37,851 nucleotides of DNA from Phycisphaerae bacterium (GCA_016929245.1 JAFGJE010000045.1:1-37851), one strand, 5' to 3'; positions 25,966 through 34,540 are shown, numbered from the stretch's first letter. Notes: a model not told the origin generated them from the letters alone. A program made the numbers and translations.

Positions 25966-27069
25966 GTGGCGAGGAAAAAAGACTCCAAAGCGCTGTTCGA
26001 GGTTCTCTCCAAGACGGAAACCAACATGAACGTTCCGGATTGGATGAAACCCAAACCCGCCGTCGCGGCGACACCGTCGGCGATGGAGGCGGACGAATCG
26101 ACGACGGAAGAGGGACAATACGTCCCCACCCGGGAGGAACCGATATCGCCGACGACGACGGAAGAAGAAGCGGACGAGACGGTAGATACAGCGCCGCCCG
26201 TGGATGAAATTGACGAATTCGACGCTGAGGTCGAAGACGAAACGGACGAAATCGAAGAAGAAACCGAATACGAAGAACCGGAAACCATCGACGAAATCCT
26301 CCAGGACGACGAACTGGAACTCGACGAGAACGACAAGGCTACGATCGAGTTCCTGGAGCAATCGGATACGGAGGAAGCGACCCCGGCCGACGAGATTCCC
26401 TCCGACGCGGAAGACGAACCGCGGGACGTCGCGGAGGCGGCTCCCGCGAAGTCGAAATACCCGTGGAAACGTCCGCGACGGGATATCTTCTCGTCGGAAC
26501 AATCCGCCAAGGCGCCGTTTTCCGTGAATCCCAAAGCCGTCGTGATTCTGATCGTCGCGGCGGCGGCGTTGTTCTGCCTGGCGGCGTTCGTGCTGGGACG
26601 CATTACCGCCGGCCGGACGCCGACCGCGCCCCAATCCCCGGCGACCCAGCCGCCCGCCCGGACGGCGGAGTTTCGCGGGACGGTGGTCATGGACGACGCC
26701 CCCGTGCGATGCGAATCGGGAAAACGCGACCCGGATCGGTATTTTTTAATTATCGAAACCCTTCGCGGAAACGGCGACGCCGACAAGGTCGAAGCTGACC
26801 GGATCATCGAGTTCTGCAAACGGAACCGCCTGCCGGCGGATATGGTGGAACTGCAAATGGGCGGCCAGCCCCGCGTGGCGGTCTGGTGCCTGATGGGATT
26901 CCGCTACACCAACAGTACACCGGCGATGGAACACGCCCAACAGGTGGAGCAGGTCGGCAAGGCGTATTTCCGGAAATACAAAACCTACCGGTTTCGGCAA
27001 CGTCGGAAACCGGAAGGCCCCCTGGAGCCTTTCTATTTCTCCGGGAAGTACGAAAAACCGGCGGAATAA
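25966..27069 (+). CDS. acidic single-pass membrane protein, unknown function
   Basis: The 367-aa protein starts at GTG 25966 with AGGAG upstream. A basic N-terminus (ARKKDSKALFEVLSK) and VPDWMKP (24-30) are followed by a strongly acidic region at about 41-155. A basic patch, one membrane helix (191-212) and a globular C-terminal domain (about 235-367, DPDRYFLIIETLRG... near 245) complete it. The acidic half is predicted cytoplasmic and the C-terminal domain outside. An N-terminal LFEVL...VPxW motif is, from memory, common in planctomycete membrane proteins of unknown role. It precedes the small basic protein gene. No enzyme motif is seen. Confidence 0.75.
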   Translation: MARKKDSKALFEVLSKTETNMNVPDWMKPKPAVAATPSAMEADESTTEEGQYVPTREEPISPTTTEEEADETVDTAPPVDEIDEFDAEVEDETDEIEEETEYEEPETIDEILQDDELELDENDKATIEFLEQSDTEEATPADEIPSDAEDEPRDVAEAAPAKSKYPWKRPRRDIFSSEQSAKAPFSVNPKAVVILIVAAAALFCLAAFVLGRITAGRTPTAPQSPATQPPARTAEFRGTVVMDDAPVRCESGKRDPDRYFLIIETLRGNGDADKVEADRIIEFCKRNRLPADMVELQMGGQPRVAVWCLMGFRYTNSTPAMEHAQQVEQVGKAYFRKYKTYRFRQRRKPEGPLEPFYFSGKYEKPAE

Positions 27070-27218
27070 GGAAAAAAATTGTTAATGGACGCGGAGAAAT
27101 AGTTCCGCGAATTGGATAATGGCGCGTGGGACAAAACGCTCACGCGATGGATCGCTACAACGCTGACGGCGGAATGCGCAGCGACGATGGCTTTTTTTAA
27201 CTCAGGAGAGTTTTGACA

Positions 27219-27482
27219 ATGACTATGGACCGATCGTTGAAGAATCGCGGGGGATTAAAGGGCAGCCGAAGCGTGCTGACCCGCGCCGAACGCATCACGA
27301 AAATGATGGATGAAAACCGCTTCGACGCCGAAGCCGACAGTCCGTTCGGGCTGCCGAAGCTGCGCGTCCGCACCAGCAAGGCCGGTTCCAAGGGTAAGAA
27401 GGAAGAAGCCCCCGCCGCCGAAGCGGCAGCGGAAGGCGCCGAAGCAGCCGCGCCGGCGAAGGATGAAAAAGCGAAAAGCTGA
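27219..27482 (+). CDS. PVC-type small basic protein
   Basis: The 87-aa product begins MTMDRSLKNRGGLKGSRSVL and continues TRAERITKMMDENRF, then FGLPKLRVR. This is the pattern of the short basic protein family found in Planctomycetes, Verrucomicrobia and Chlamydiae and thought to be ribosome-associated. The tail is Ala/Glu/Lys-rich and longer than the core. ATG 27219 is chosen because CAGGAGAG sits 8 nt upstream. The upstream gap contains a CGCGGA/TCCGCG stem-loop. The gene is useful as a lineage marker; its molecular role is not established. Confidence 0.75.
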   Translation: MTMDRSLKNRGGLKGSRSVLTRAERITKMMDENRFDAEADSPFGLPKLRVRTSKAGSKGKKEEAPAAEAAAEGAEAAAPAKDEKAKS

Positions 27483-27530
27483 TCGCGCCATAATCAATGG
27501 GACGCCGCGGTTTTTGAAATCCCCGCCGGA

Positions 27531-27663
27531 AAGCAGCCACGAAAAAACGTGGTTGCTTCGCTGCGCTTCGCGAACCAAGGCACCCCAATATTTTTTTGAT
27601 CTTTTTCTACTGACTACTGGCTACTGACTACTCTGCTTCGCCCCGCGTAGCGGCTTCGCAGAG
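27531..27663. repeat. hairpin and CTACTGACTA tandem repeats
   Basis: AAGCAGCCACG (27531-27541) pairs with CGTGGTTGCTT (27548-27558) around a loop of six A, a possible 3'-end structure for the small basic protein mRNA. A tandem of CTACTGACTA units follows at 27607-27632, and CTCTGC (27631-27636) pairs with GCAGAG (27658-27663). No gene is seen in this 214-nt gap. Confidence 0.6.
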
Positions 27664-27696
27664 CAGGGCTGACTACTTCTTCCCAAGGAACATCCC

Positions 27697-28815
27697 ATGG
27701 CCCGCGACCCCTTTGCCATCGCCGAACGCATGCGCCTGCTGGACGCCAGCGGCATCCGGAAAGTCTTCGACCTGGCCGCCAAAATGACCGACCCGATCAA
27801 CCTTTCGATCGGTCAGCCGGACTTCGACGTGCCCGACGAAGCGAAGGACGTCGCCATTGAAGCGATCCGTTCCGGGGACAACAAGTATACCCAGACGCAG
27901 GGAAAAGGCGAGCTGCGCCAGGCCGTCGCGAAACTCTGCCAAGAAGAATTCGGCTGGTCCGACGCGATGGAGCGTCCCTACCTGATCACCTCCGGCGTCA
28001 GCGGCGGATTGCTGCTGGCGATCTTAACGACGGTGAATCCCGGCGACGAGGTGGTGTTCACCGATCCGTATTTCGTGATGTATTCGCACCTGGTGAACCT
28101 CGCCGGGGGCGTGCCGGTGCGCGTCGGCACGTATCCCGACTTTCGGGTGGACGTGAATAAAATCGCCGACGCGATCACCGACAAGACGCGGATGCTGATG
28201 ATCAACTCCCCGGGCAATCCCACCGGGGCGGTCTACACCGAGCGGGAGCTGCGCGACATCGCCTCGCTGGCGAGCCAATACGACCTGCTGGTGCTGTCGG
28301 ACGAAATTTACGACCTGTTCTGCTACGATCAGCCGTTCGTGTCCATCGCGGGTATGTACGAAAAGACGCTGCTGCTGCGGGGATTTTCCAAGAGCTACGG
28401 CATGACGGGCTGGCGCATCGGCTGGGCGACCGGGCCGAAACCGATCCTCGAGAAGATGACCATGCTCCAGCAGTACACGTTCGTCTGCGCCCCGAGCATC
28501 GCGCAGGCGTCGGCGATGGCGGCCTTGCAGGTGGACATGACCCCGCACGTGCGGGCCTACAAGAAAAAACGCGACCTGGTGTACGACGCGCTGGGCGAGA
28601 CGTTCGGGCTGGTCAAACCCGCCGGCGCGTTCTACGCCTTCGTGCCCGCCCCCGGTGGAAACGCGACGGAATTCGTCAAACAAGCGATCGACAACAACGT
28701 CCTGGTCATCCCGGGCAACGTCTTCTCCGACCGGGACACCCACTTCCGCCTCTCCTACGCGACCCAGGAAGAAACCCTCCAACGGGGACTGGAGATTCTG
28801 AAGTCTTTGGCGTAG
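27697..28815 (+). CDS. class I aminotransferase (aspartate aminotransferase-like)
   Basis: The 372-aa PLP enzyme has the fold-type I signature. NLSIGQPDFDVP binds substrate at the N-terminus, NSPGNPTG lies mid-protein, the SDEIYD loop carries the pyridine-contacting Asp, and GFSKSYGMTGWRIGW carries the Schiff-base Lys232. The Arg of FRLSYA near the C-terminus binds the substrate carboxylate. It transfers amino groups between an amino acid and a 2-oxo acid; aspartate or related amino acids are the likeliest donors, but the specificity is not fixed by eye. The length is normal. It appears to be monocistronic. Confidence 0.92.
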   Translation: MARDPFAIAERMRLLDASGIRKVFDLAAKMTDPINLSIGQPDFDVPDEAKDVAIEAIRSGDNKYTQTQGKGELRQAVAKLCQEEFGWSDAMERPYLITSGVSGGLLLAILTTVNPGDEVVFTDPYFVMYSHLVNLAGGVPVRVGTYPDFRVDVNKIADAITDKTRMLMINSPGNPTGAVYTERELRDIASLASQYDLLVLSDEIYDLFCYDQPFVSIAGMYEKTLLLRGFSKSYGMTGWRIGWATGPKPILEKMTMLQQYTFVCAPSIAQASAMAALQVDMTPHVRAYKKKRDLVYDALGETFGLVKPAGAFYAFVPAPGGNATEFVKQAIDNNVLVIPGNVFSDRDTHFRLSYATQEETLQRGLEILKSLA

Positions 28816-28849
28816 TCGATTCCTTCTCTCGAAAAAAAAGTAAAATAAC

Positions 28850-28879
28850 TTGTTTTTGTATTGTTATGAGCAATATAAT
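28850..28879 (+). promoter_or_regulatory. brnTA promoter, apparently leaderless, with palindrome
   Basis: TTGTTT (28850-28855) and TATAAT (28874-28879) are spaced 18 bp. Seven bases below the -10 hexamer is ATG 28886, so the transcript would start at or next to the start codon. TATTG (28859-28863) and CAATA (28871-28875) form an inverted pair over the -10, and CAATAT recurs at 28882. This suits an operator for BrnA. Confidence 0.55.
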
Positions 28880-28885
28880 AGCAAT

Positions 28886-29176
28886 ATGGATGAAATCGCG
28901 TTTTCCCGGGATGCTCGTAAACAACGGGAAAATCATCGCAAGCACGGTATTGTATTTGAAGAAGCGGCAACCGTTTTCGCGGATGAAAACGCCCGATTAA
29001 TACACGATCCGGAACATTCCGAAACGGAAGAACGGTTCATCCTTCTTGGATTCAGCGCGAAATTACGACTCCTCGTCGTTTCCCATACGTATCGTAAATC
29101 GGAACAGGAAATACGTATTATCTCCGCCCGGAAAGCGACACAACATGAAAAGAAACAATACGGTGAATACTTATGA
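28886..29176 (+). CDS. brnT: BrnT family toxin (ribonuclease)
   Basis: The 96-aa protein has the BrnT signature throughout: an N-terminal EIAFSRDARKQRENHRKHGI, then VFEEAATVFADENARLIHDPEH, then EERFILLGFSAKLRLLVVSHTY, and a C-terminal RIISARKATQHEKKQY. BrnT is a RelE-like ribonuclease that halts translation until bound by BrnA. ATG 28886 matches the family start better than an upstream in-frame TTG (28850). Its stop overlaps the brnA start by ATGA, so the pair is translated together. It is more AT-rich than its neighbours. Confidence 0.92.
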   Translation: MDEIAFSRDARKQRENHRKHGIVFEEAATVFADENARLIHDPEHSETEERFILLGFSAKLRLLVVSHTYRKSEQEIRIISARKATQHEKKQYGEYL

Positions 29177-29385
29177 ATAAAGAATATGATTTTTCCAAAT
29201 CCGTCAAAAATCCTTACGCAAAGCAACTGAAGAAGCAAGTGACATTGCGATTGAATACCGACGCGATTGCTTACTTCAAAGCAATGTCTAAAGAGACGGG
29301 GATTCCCTATCAAAATCTGATCAATCTGTACCTGATGGAATGCGCCATGTCCGGAAAGAAATTACGTCTCAAATGGGCTTCATAA
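29173..29385 (+). CDS. brnA: BrnA family antitoxin
   Basis: The 70-aa protein starts with a toxin-binding segment (YDFSKSVKNPYAKQ) and continues with a ribbon-helix-helix region (QVTLRLNTDAIAYFKAMSKETGIPYQNLINLYL). This is the BrnA/CopG arrangement that neutralises BrnT and, with it, represses the shared promoter. The gene order (toxin first) and the 4-nt overlap are typical. A palindrome over the -10 box is the probable operator. Confidence 0.88.
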   Translation: MNKEYDFSKSVKNPYAKQLKKQVTLRLNTDAIAYFKAMSKETGIPYQNLINLYLMECAMSGKKLRLKWAS

Positions 29386-29481
29386 AGTCAGTGATGTTTT
29401 CTCGAACTGCGCACAAACTACCATTTTGGGAAAATCCTGAAACTATCTCATTCCCTTCGCATATTCATGATGTGTTTCTTA

Positions 29482-30639
29482 TTATTTCGCGGGTATCCGG
29501 GGTTGGGTTTCTTCTGAGATGTAGGTTCCGGTGGCGGCCGCGTCGTTTTCGATGAATTCTTCCACCATCTGACGGGCTTCGTAGTCCGTGAACTGCTTGG
29601 GGGGATGTTTCATCGTGTAGGCGCTGATGCCCAGCAGCGGGCCGGCGAGTTCGCGGTCGCGCCCGATCTTGCAGACGCGGATCGCGTCGATGGTTTCCCC
29701 CGCCGAGTTGGGGGAGTCTTCCACGCTTAAGCGGGCCTCGATGTTCAGCGGAACCCCGCCGAACCCGCGGGCTTCGATCCGCAGGGCGCAGACCTTGTTG
29801 TCCTTCTGCCAGGGAACGAACTCCGCCGGGCCGATGTGCACCTGGTCTTCGGGCAGGGGCACGTCGAGTTGCGACTGGACGGCCTCGGTCTTCGAGATTT
29901 TTTTGCATTTCAGGCGGCTTCGCTCGAGCATGTTCAGGAAATCGGTGTTGCCCGCCCAGTTGAGCTGGTAGGTCGCGTCGATTTTCGCGCCGCGCTCGTA
30001 CATCATGCGCGCCAACACGCGGTGGGTAATCGTCGCGCCGACCTGGGCCTTAACGTCGTCGCCCACGCAGGGGATGCCCGCGTCGGAGAATCGTTTCGCC
30101 CAGGCGGGGTTGGAAACGATGAACACCGGGATGCAGTTGACCAGACTCACGCCGGCTTGCAGGCAGCACTCGGCGTAGAATTCGGTCGCCTTCTGGCTGC
30201 CGACGGGCAGATAGTTCATCAGGATTTCCGCGCCGCTGTCGCGCAGCAGTTTGACGATGTCGGCCTGGCTGGCCTGGGGCGCGTCGGAGACGCGAAACGC
30301 CTGCCGATCCGGAAATTCGTTCATGTGGGGCGGCACGCCGTCCAGCACCGCGCCCATGCGCACGATCACGTCGTCGTACGTGAACCGATCGTAAAACACC
30401 TTCGTGTTGTTGGGCGGCGCGAACAGCGCCTCGTGCAGCGGTTTAGAGACCTTGCGGGCGTCCACGTCGACGGCGGCGACGATTTCGATGTCGCCCGGAG
30501 CGTACCCGCCCAGCGTCGGATGCGCCAGGCCGATGATTTCCTCGCCCGTTCGGAACACCTCGCGATAATAATGAATCCCCTGAATCAAAGAGGACGAACA
30601 ATTTCCCACACCCGCGATCGCTACCCGTATGTTTTTCAT
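29482..30639 (-). CDS. ino1: inositol-3-phosphate synthase
   Basis: The 385-aa enzyme converts glucose 6-phosphate to 1L-myo-inositol 1-phosphate with bound NAD. It has the N-terminal NAD loop GVGNCSSSLIQGI, the NYLPVGSQKATEFYA segment, and the GDDVKAQVGATITHRVLARM and LNWAGNTDFLNML motifs that identify the family. The conserved catalytic Lys/Asp region is intact. The start at 30639 has GAGG upstream; an in-frame upstream ATG at 30699 is less likely. The product may feed inositol lipids, osmolytes or thiols, and no partner gene is adjacent to decide. Confidence 0.94.
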   Translation of the reverse strand: MKNIRVAIAGVGNCSSSLIQGIHYYREVFRTGEEIIGLAHPTLGGYAPGDIEIVAAVDVDARKVSKPLHEALFAPPNNTKVFYDRFTYDDVIVRMGAVLDGVPPHMNEFPDRQAFRVSDAPQASQADIVKLLRDSGAEILMNYLPVGSQKATEFYAECCLQAGVSLVNCIPVFIVSNPAWAKRFSDAGIPCVGDDVKAQVGATITHRVLARMMYERGAKIDATYQLNWAGNTDFLNMLERSRLKCKKISKTEAVQSQLDVPLPEDQVHIGPAEFVPWQKDNKVCALRIEARGFGGVPLNIEARLSVEDSPNSAGETIDAIRVCKIGRDRELAGPLLGISAYTMKHPPKQFTDYEARQMVEEFIENDAAATGTYISEETQPRIPAK

Positions 30640-30880
30640 TTCACACCTCAATCCCTTCCCATCCGTCGCGCGGAAACGCCTCCCATGCCGTCCTGTCAAC
30701 CGATCCTCCCTGACTCGCGGCGACGAATGTGAAGTTTATGTTTAACGTGTTTTGACCCATACCAAAAAAACAGCACTGCGATTGTAAAAACCGATTCGGC
30801 GTTCGTCAACGACGAGATTCAACAAAAACCCCTTCTCCGGCGGGGAATTGGAATCGGTGCACTCCCCGAATCCAAAAGAA

Positions 30881-30903
30881 AAGCCCCGCGAAAAGCGGGG
30901 CTT
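30881..30903 (-). terminator. Rho-independent terminator for the lipoprotein gene
   Basis: AAGCCCCGC (30881-30889) pairs with GCGGGGCTT (30895-30903) around a 5-nt loop. Read on the minus strand, the hairpin is followed by TTTTCTTTT. It lies 28 nt below the stop of the 728-aa lipoprotein gene. Confidence 0.88.
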
Positions 30904-30931
30904 GGAGAAATCGTAACCTGCTTTATAAAAA

Positions 30932-33118
30932 TCACTTAGACTTCGGAACATCCATCCTGAATCCGCTCATGTCGATGGTTTCCCATTTGCCGGCCTCGAC
31001 GTGGAAGGTTTCGGAAGTTTGCAGCGTCTTTTGCGTATCTTTTCCGCTATTTCCGACCACCCGCAGGAGGCAGGTCCGGGAGGTGACCATCGGTACGGTC
31101 CAGGTGGCGACCCGTCCGGGACGCAGATTCTTCGCCACGGTGATCCAGCTCTTTCCGTCGTTGGACGTGAACTGCAATTCAACGTTCTCGTACCCGCCCG
31201 TGGAGGCGGGCAGCCAGTTCAGCAGCCGGCTGACCCCGCCGTGCAGCGTCATATCCTTGGCGGGCCATCCCTGCTGGACGCTTTCGGGAATGTCGCTGAG
31301 TTTCAGCGTCGGGGGAAGGTCCGCGGCGGCCGTCTCGGGAGTTTCCGAGGCAATGGGTTTGGTTTCCCGGACCGGTTGAACGTCCAGCGGCTGGGGACCC
31401 GGCGTCTCGCGCGGCGGCGCGGGTTTCCAGGCCGGACCTGTCGCCGTTTTTTCCGGCGCCTTGGCGAGAACCTTCACCGGCACGGGTTGGGATTTCTCCG
31501 GCTGGGGCGTCGGTTCGGGTTGCTTCAACACCGCCACGGGCCTGGAGGGTTCCTGCTTGACCTGCGCAGGCTGCTTCGCGGGGGATGGTTCTTTTTCTTT
31601 CGCCTGACGGGCGGTTTCCATGTCCCGTTCCATCGCCGCCAGGGATCGTTCGGTTTTTGTCGGTTTTGCGGTGGGGGCTTGTTCCGGCTTGGAGATGCTC
31701 TTGGCCGGTTCGGGTTCCGCCTTCGCTTCCGCCTTGACGGCTACCGGTTCGGATTTCTTTGGGGATTCCTGTTTCACCACGGGCGCGGGAGCGTCTTTTT
31801 GGGGGGGCGCCGATGGTGTTTCTTTTTCCTTTTCGTCCTGGGCAAGACGTTCGGAAAGCGACAGAATGGGCGTCGGTTCCTCGACCCTGCTTTGCGGCTT
31901 GATCGTCTCAGCGGCCGGTTGGGCGGGTTCCGGCGCAGCCGGTTGGGCGGGCTCCGGCGTGGCCGGTTTAGCGGGCTCCGGCGCGGGCTTGTCGGCTGGA
32001 GTTTCGATGTTCACCGGTTCGGTCAGATCCGGCGGGGGTTCGGGTAGACCCAGCGGGGCCGCCTTGGGCTTCGGTTTGGATATTTTCGACGGTTCGGGAA
32101 CGGGTTTCACCGAACTCTTCACGGGTTCCTTCTCGATCGTTTTGACTTCGGCGGATTCGGTCGATTTCTTCGTTGGGGTTTTCGTCACCACGGTGGTTTC
32201 GGTTTTTTCCACCGTCCGAATTTCGGCGGTGGGGGTTTCTTTCCGGGCCGGCTCCGGTTGCGACTGGACGTCCATGATCTCACTCATACCCAGGCCGATG
32301 TTCCCGGCCTTGTCGTGCGCGATCATGCGGAACCGCATTCCCGCCTGGGACGCCGCTTCGGGGGGAATGACCACCTCCAGCGACCCGCTGGGGGCGAGTT
32401 TTCCCTTGAACCGCGACCAGACCAGATTGTGCGGGAACCGTGCGAAACAGGTGCTCAGTTCGAGGGTCTTGGATTCCAGGTTCGGGTCCGAAACCGTCCA
32501 GTACACGGTCACTTTCTCGCCCACGTGGTAGATGTGGGGACGGCGGACTTTCGTATGACAGCAGCAGCAGGAACCGTCCTCCTTGGCGGGAACTTCGTTG
32601 CCTTCGGAATCCACGCACACTTCCTCCACCGGGGGCGGAACCACTTCCATCGTAATCAAAGGCGGCTGGGTGTCGACGACGTGGATTTCGTGCGGCTGAC
32701 CGGGGGGCACTTCGGCGACGCCCATGTTGGGACCCACGAAGCGAATCCAGTATTGTCCCTCATGCTCCGCCGCGAAGGTATAGAAGGATTGGTACAATCC
32801 GTAATATCCGTTCTTCAGCCATGTATTCCCGCCGTCGTAGGAGAACCAAACCGCGGTGCGCGGACGGATATCCTCCTGTCGGCCTGCCGGGTGATGGATG
32901 AAAAACGTCTCGTTCGGGCTGTAATAGATGTCGATCCCGTTGGCGACCGTTTCATACGGTTTGGGTTCGACCGCCGGTTCGGTGTAAACCGGTTTGTCGT
33001 AAGCCCAGTCCGGATAATCGTTTGACGGACTCCAATTGGGGTTTTCGTCCTGGGATTGACACCCGCACAGCGCCAAACCCAGCAGTAACATCGTATACCA
33101 TCGCGTTGCATTGCGCAT
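30932..33118 (-). CDS. large lipoprotein with beta-sandwich ends and Pro/Lys/Glu-rich centre
   Basis: The 728-aa protein has a lipoprotein signal (MRNATRWYTMLLLGLALCGC, likely lipidated Cys20). Residues about 60-280 form beta-rich domains (VWFSYDGGNTWLKNG, EGQYWIRFVGPN, VYWTVSDPNLE), and the end (about 650-725, LQFTSNDGKSWITVAKNL) repeats that style. Between them lies a long low-complexity Pro/Lys/Glu stretch of about 350 residues including three tandem 24-bp repeats. A Cys-rich stretch (SCCCCHTK near residue 185) stands out. It is probably a periplasmic or outer-membrane-anchored protein that spans the cell-wall space. The terminator follows it. No enzyme motif is visible. Confidence 0.7.
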   Translation of the reverse strand: MRNATRWYTMLLLGLALCGCQSQDENPNWSPSNDYPDWAYDKPVYTEPAVEPKPYETVANGIDIYYSPNETFFIHHPAGRQEDIRPRTAVWFSYDGGNTWLKNGYYGLYQSFYTFAAEHEGQYWIRFVGPNMGVAEVPPGQPHEIHVVDTQPPLITMEVVPPPVEEVCVDSEGNEVPAKEDGSCCCCHTKVRRPHIYHVGEKVTVYWTVSDPNLESKTLELSTCFARFPHNLVWSRFKGKLAPSGSLEVVIPPEAASQAGMRFRMIAHDKAGNIGLGMSEIMDVQSQPEPARKETPTAEIRTVEKTETTVVTKTPTKKSTESAEVKTIEKEPVKSSVKPVPEPSKISKPKPKAAPLGLPEPPPDLTEPVNIETPADKPAPEPAKPATPEPAQPAAPEPAQPAAETIKPQSRVEEPTPILSLSERLAQDEKEKETPSAPPQKDAPAPVVKQESPKKSEPVAVKAEAKAEPEPAKSISKPEQAPTAKPTKTERSLAAMERDMETARQAKEKEPSPAKQPAQVKQEPSRPVAVLKQPEPTPQPEKSQPVPVKVLAKAPEKTATGPAWKPAPPRETPGPQPLDVQPVRETKPIASETPETAAADLPPTLKLSDIPESVQQGWPAKDMTLHGGVSRLLNWLPASTGGYENVELQFTSNDGKSWITVAKNLRPGRVATWTVPMVTSRTCLLRVVGNSGKDTQKTLQTSETFHVEAGKWETIDMSGFRMDVPKSK
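31914..31985. repeat. three tandem 24-bp repeats within the lipoprotein gene
   Basis: Near-identical 24-bp units begin at 31914, 31938 and 31962 (each starting GCCGGTT). In the gene's frame they encode Ala/Pro/Glu-rich octapeptides of the form PEPAQPAA. Confidence 0.9.
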
Positions 33119-33215
33119 AGAGCATACTCCCTATACCGGCGGTAAACCGCGCATACCTAGACGGATTCTCTAACGCAGAAATGTATCGGCAAGGGAGGGG
33201 CGACTTCATAAGCAT

Positions 33216-33998
33216 TTATTTTCGACAAAGATACTGAAATGCCCTCTGGAAAAAGATTCCCCCGTCCGCGCGGGGGATGTTCCGGCGGGTCCATTGGGGG
33301 TGATGCGTGATCTCGATGAACCGTTCGGGGTGCGGCATGAGGCCCATCACGCGCCCTGTCGGGTCGCAAATCCCCGCGATATCGTCCACGCTGCCGTTGG
33401 GATTGGCGAACCCGCCGACGTGCCCCGATTCGTCGCAGTAGCGAAGAGCAACCTGGTCGGCGGATTGGAGTTTCGTCAGGATCGATTCGTCGCGCGGGAC
33501 GAATTTCCCCTCACCGTGGGCGATGGGCAAGGCGATGACTTCCCCCCTGGGCAGAAAGACGCACTTGTCGCTGTCGCAGCTGAGGTGCACCCAGCGGTCG
33601 ACGAATTGCCCGCAATCGTTCCAGGCGAGGGTTGCGTCGGCGCCGGCTGACGACGGTTCGACGTGTCCCCAGGGCAGCAGGCCTGACTTGATGAGCACCT
33701 GGAAACCGTTGCAGATGCCCAGGATGAGTTTGCCGTCCTCGACGAATTGGTTCAGCGGTTCGGCGAGCCGGTGGAGCATCTGGTTGGCGAGAATCTTCCC
33801 CGCCGCCACGTCGTCACCGTAGCTGAATCCGCCGGGCACGACCATGAACTGGAAATCCCCCAGCATCCCGGGATTCTCCATCAGCCGATTGACATGCACC
33901 CGATCCGCGGAAAACCCCGCCTGCTGAAGGGCGTACGCGGTCTCCACGTCACAATTCGTCCCCGCCGCTCGTAATACCAAAGCTCTGATGTTCATCAT
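33216..33998 (-). CDS. purQ: phosphoribosylformylglycinamidine synthase, glutaminase subunit
   Basis: The 260-aa class I glutamine amidotransferase supplies ammonia to PurL in purine synthesis step 4. It has nucleophile Cys96 in GICNGFQ and the catalytic pair His223 and Glu225 in PHPERF. VVPGGFSYGDD (53-63) and AAGTNCD at the start are PurQ signatures. Start ATG 33998 or the adjacent ATG 33995 both fit. It is on the same strand and downstream of purL, but a 0.5-kb inserted segment carrying 34058-34471 lies between them. Confidence 0.96.
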   Translation of the reverse strand: MMNIRALVLRAAGTNCDVETAYALQQAGFSADRVHVNRLMENPGMLGDFQFMVVPGGFSYGDDVAAGKILANQMLHRLAEPLNQFVEDGKLILGICNGFQVLIKSGLLPWGHVEPSSAGADATLAWNDCGQFVDRWVHLSCDSDKCVFLPRGEVIALPIAHGEGKFVPRDESILTKLQSADQVALRYCDESGHVGGFANPNGSVDDIAGICDPTGRVMGLMPHPERFIEITHHPQWTRRNIPRADGGIFFQRAFQYLCRK

Positions 33999-34015
33999 CC
34001 GTCACTTTCGTCTGA

Positions 34016-34540
34016 ATCACAAAGCTCACGAAGATCACAGAAGTTCACAAAGAAGATTTAATTCACGATTCTTCGTAGGCCGTCTTTCAGCATATTCGTA
34101 TTGAAATTAATCAGAAAACCAAGTCGTAATTTTGTGCTTTTCAGATAACTTACCAACTGCCGTTCATGAATGGGCAAAATCATATCAATCGCTTTGAGTT
34201 CCACAACAACCTGAGAACCCACAACAAGATCAAGTCGTTGACCGGGCAATTGCAAATCTTTGTATGTAACAATGATGGGAACCTGCGTCTGTGTGGAAAT
34301 CTTTCGGAGATGCAGTTCGTGTACCAATGCTCTTTCGTAAATGCTTTCCAACAATCCTGGTCCGAGATGTCGATGCACTTCGATGGCTGCATCGACGACC
34401 TCTTTCCCGATCCGTTCCGTTTCATCCGAAATCGGAGTAAATTTATTTCCTATAAAATCACCATTTGCCATTCGTTTTTCCCCACATAAAACGCTTTTTC
34501 TTCTTCGTGATCTTCGTGAACTTTGTGCTCTTCGTGATTT
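34016..34540. mobile_element. candidate compact element: one nuclease-fold gene in inverted 9-mer arrays
   Basis: The left arm at 34016-34056 is a run of degenerate units near TTCACGAAG (CTCACGAAG, ATCACAGAAG, TTCACAAAG). The right arm at 34494-34540 is the same array inverted (CTTCGTGATCTTCGTGAAC and onward). Both arms point inward with AAGAAG. Between them is one gene, 34058-34471. The element fills the purL-purQ junction: the right arm ends 1 nt from the purL stop, and the left arm begins 17 nt from the purQ start. It has no recognised transposase. The mobile reading is inference from structure and position. Confidence 0.6.
34058..34471 (-). CDS. GxxExxY protein (PD-(D/E)xK nuclease-fold, PDDEXK_3)
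   Basis: The 137-aa protein carries the namesake motif G39-LL-E42-SI-Y45. It also has a PD-(D/E)xK-like set: Asp81 in RLDLVV and E91-L-K93 in VVVELKAI, with an upstream acidic Glu42. The family is widespread with no settled biochemical role, and the residues for a nuclease fold are intact here. The length is typical. It is clearly more AT-rich than purL and purQ. It is the only gene inside the inverted 9-mer arrays and is read in the same direction as purL and purQ, so it may be carried on their transcript. A DNA- or RNA-cutting role in the element's own spread is a hypothesis. Confidence 0.88.
   Translation of the reverse strand: MANGDFIGNKFTPISDETERIGKEVVDAAIEVHRHLGPGLLESIYERALVHELHLRKISTQTQVPIIVTYKDLQLPGQRLDLVVGSQVVVELKAIDMILPIHERQLVSYLKSTKLRLGFLINFNTNMLKDGLRRIVN

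Noticed and set aside
30742-30951. Short minus-strand frame after the lipoprotein gene
   Set aside because: It reads through a clear Rho-independent terminator and has no binding site.
31914-31985. Tandem repeats as a regulatory array
   Set aside because: They lie in frame within the lipoprotein gene and encode Pro/Ala/Glu repeats, so they are coding low complexity.
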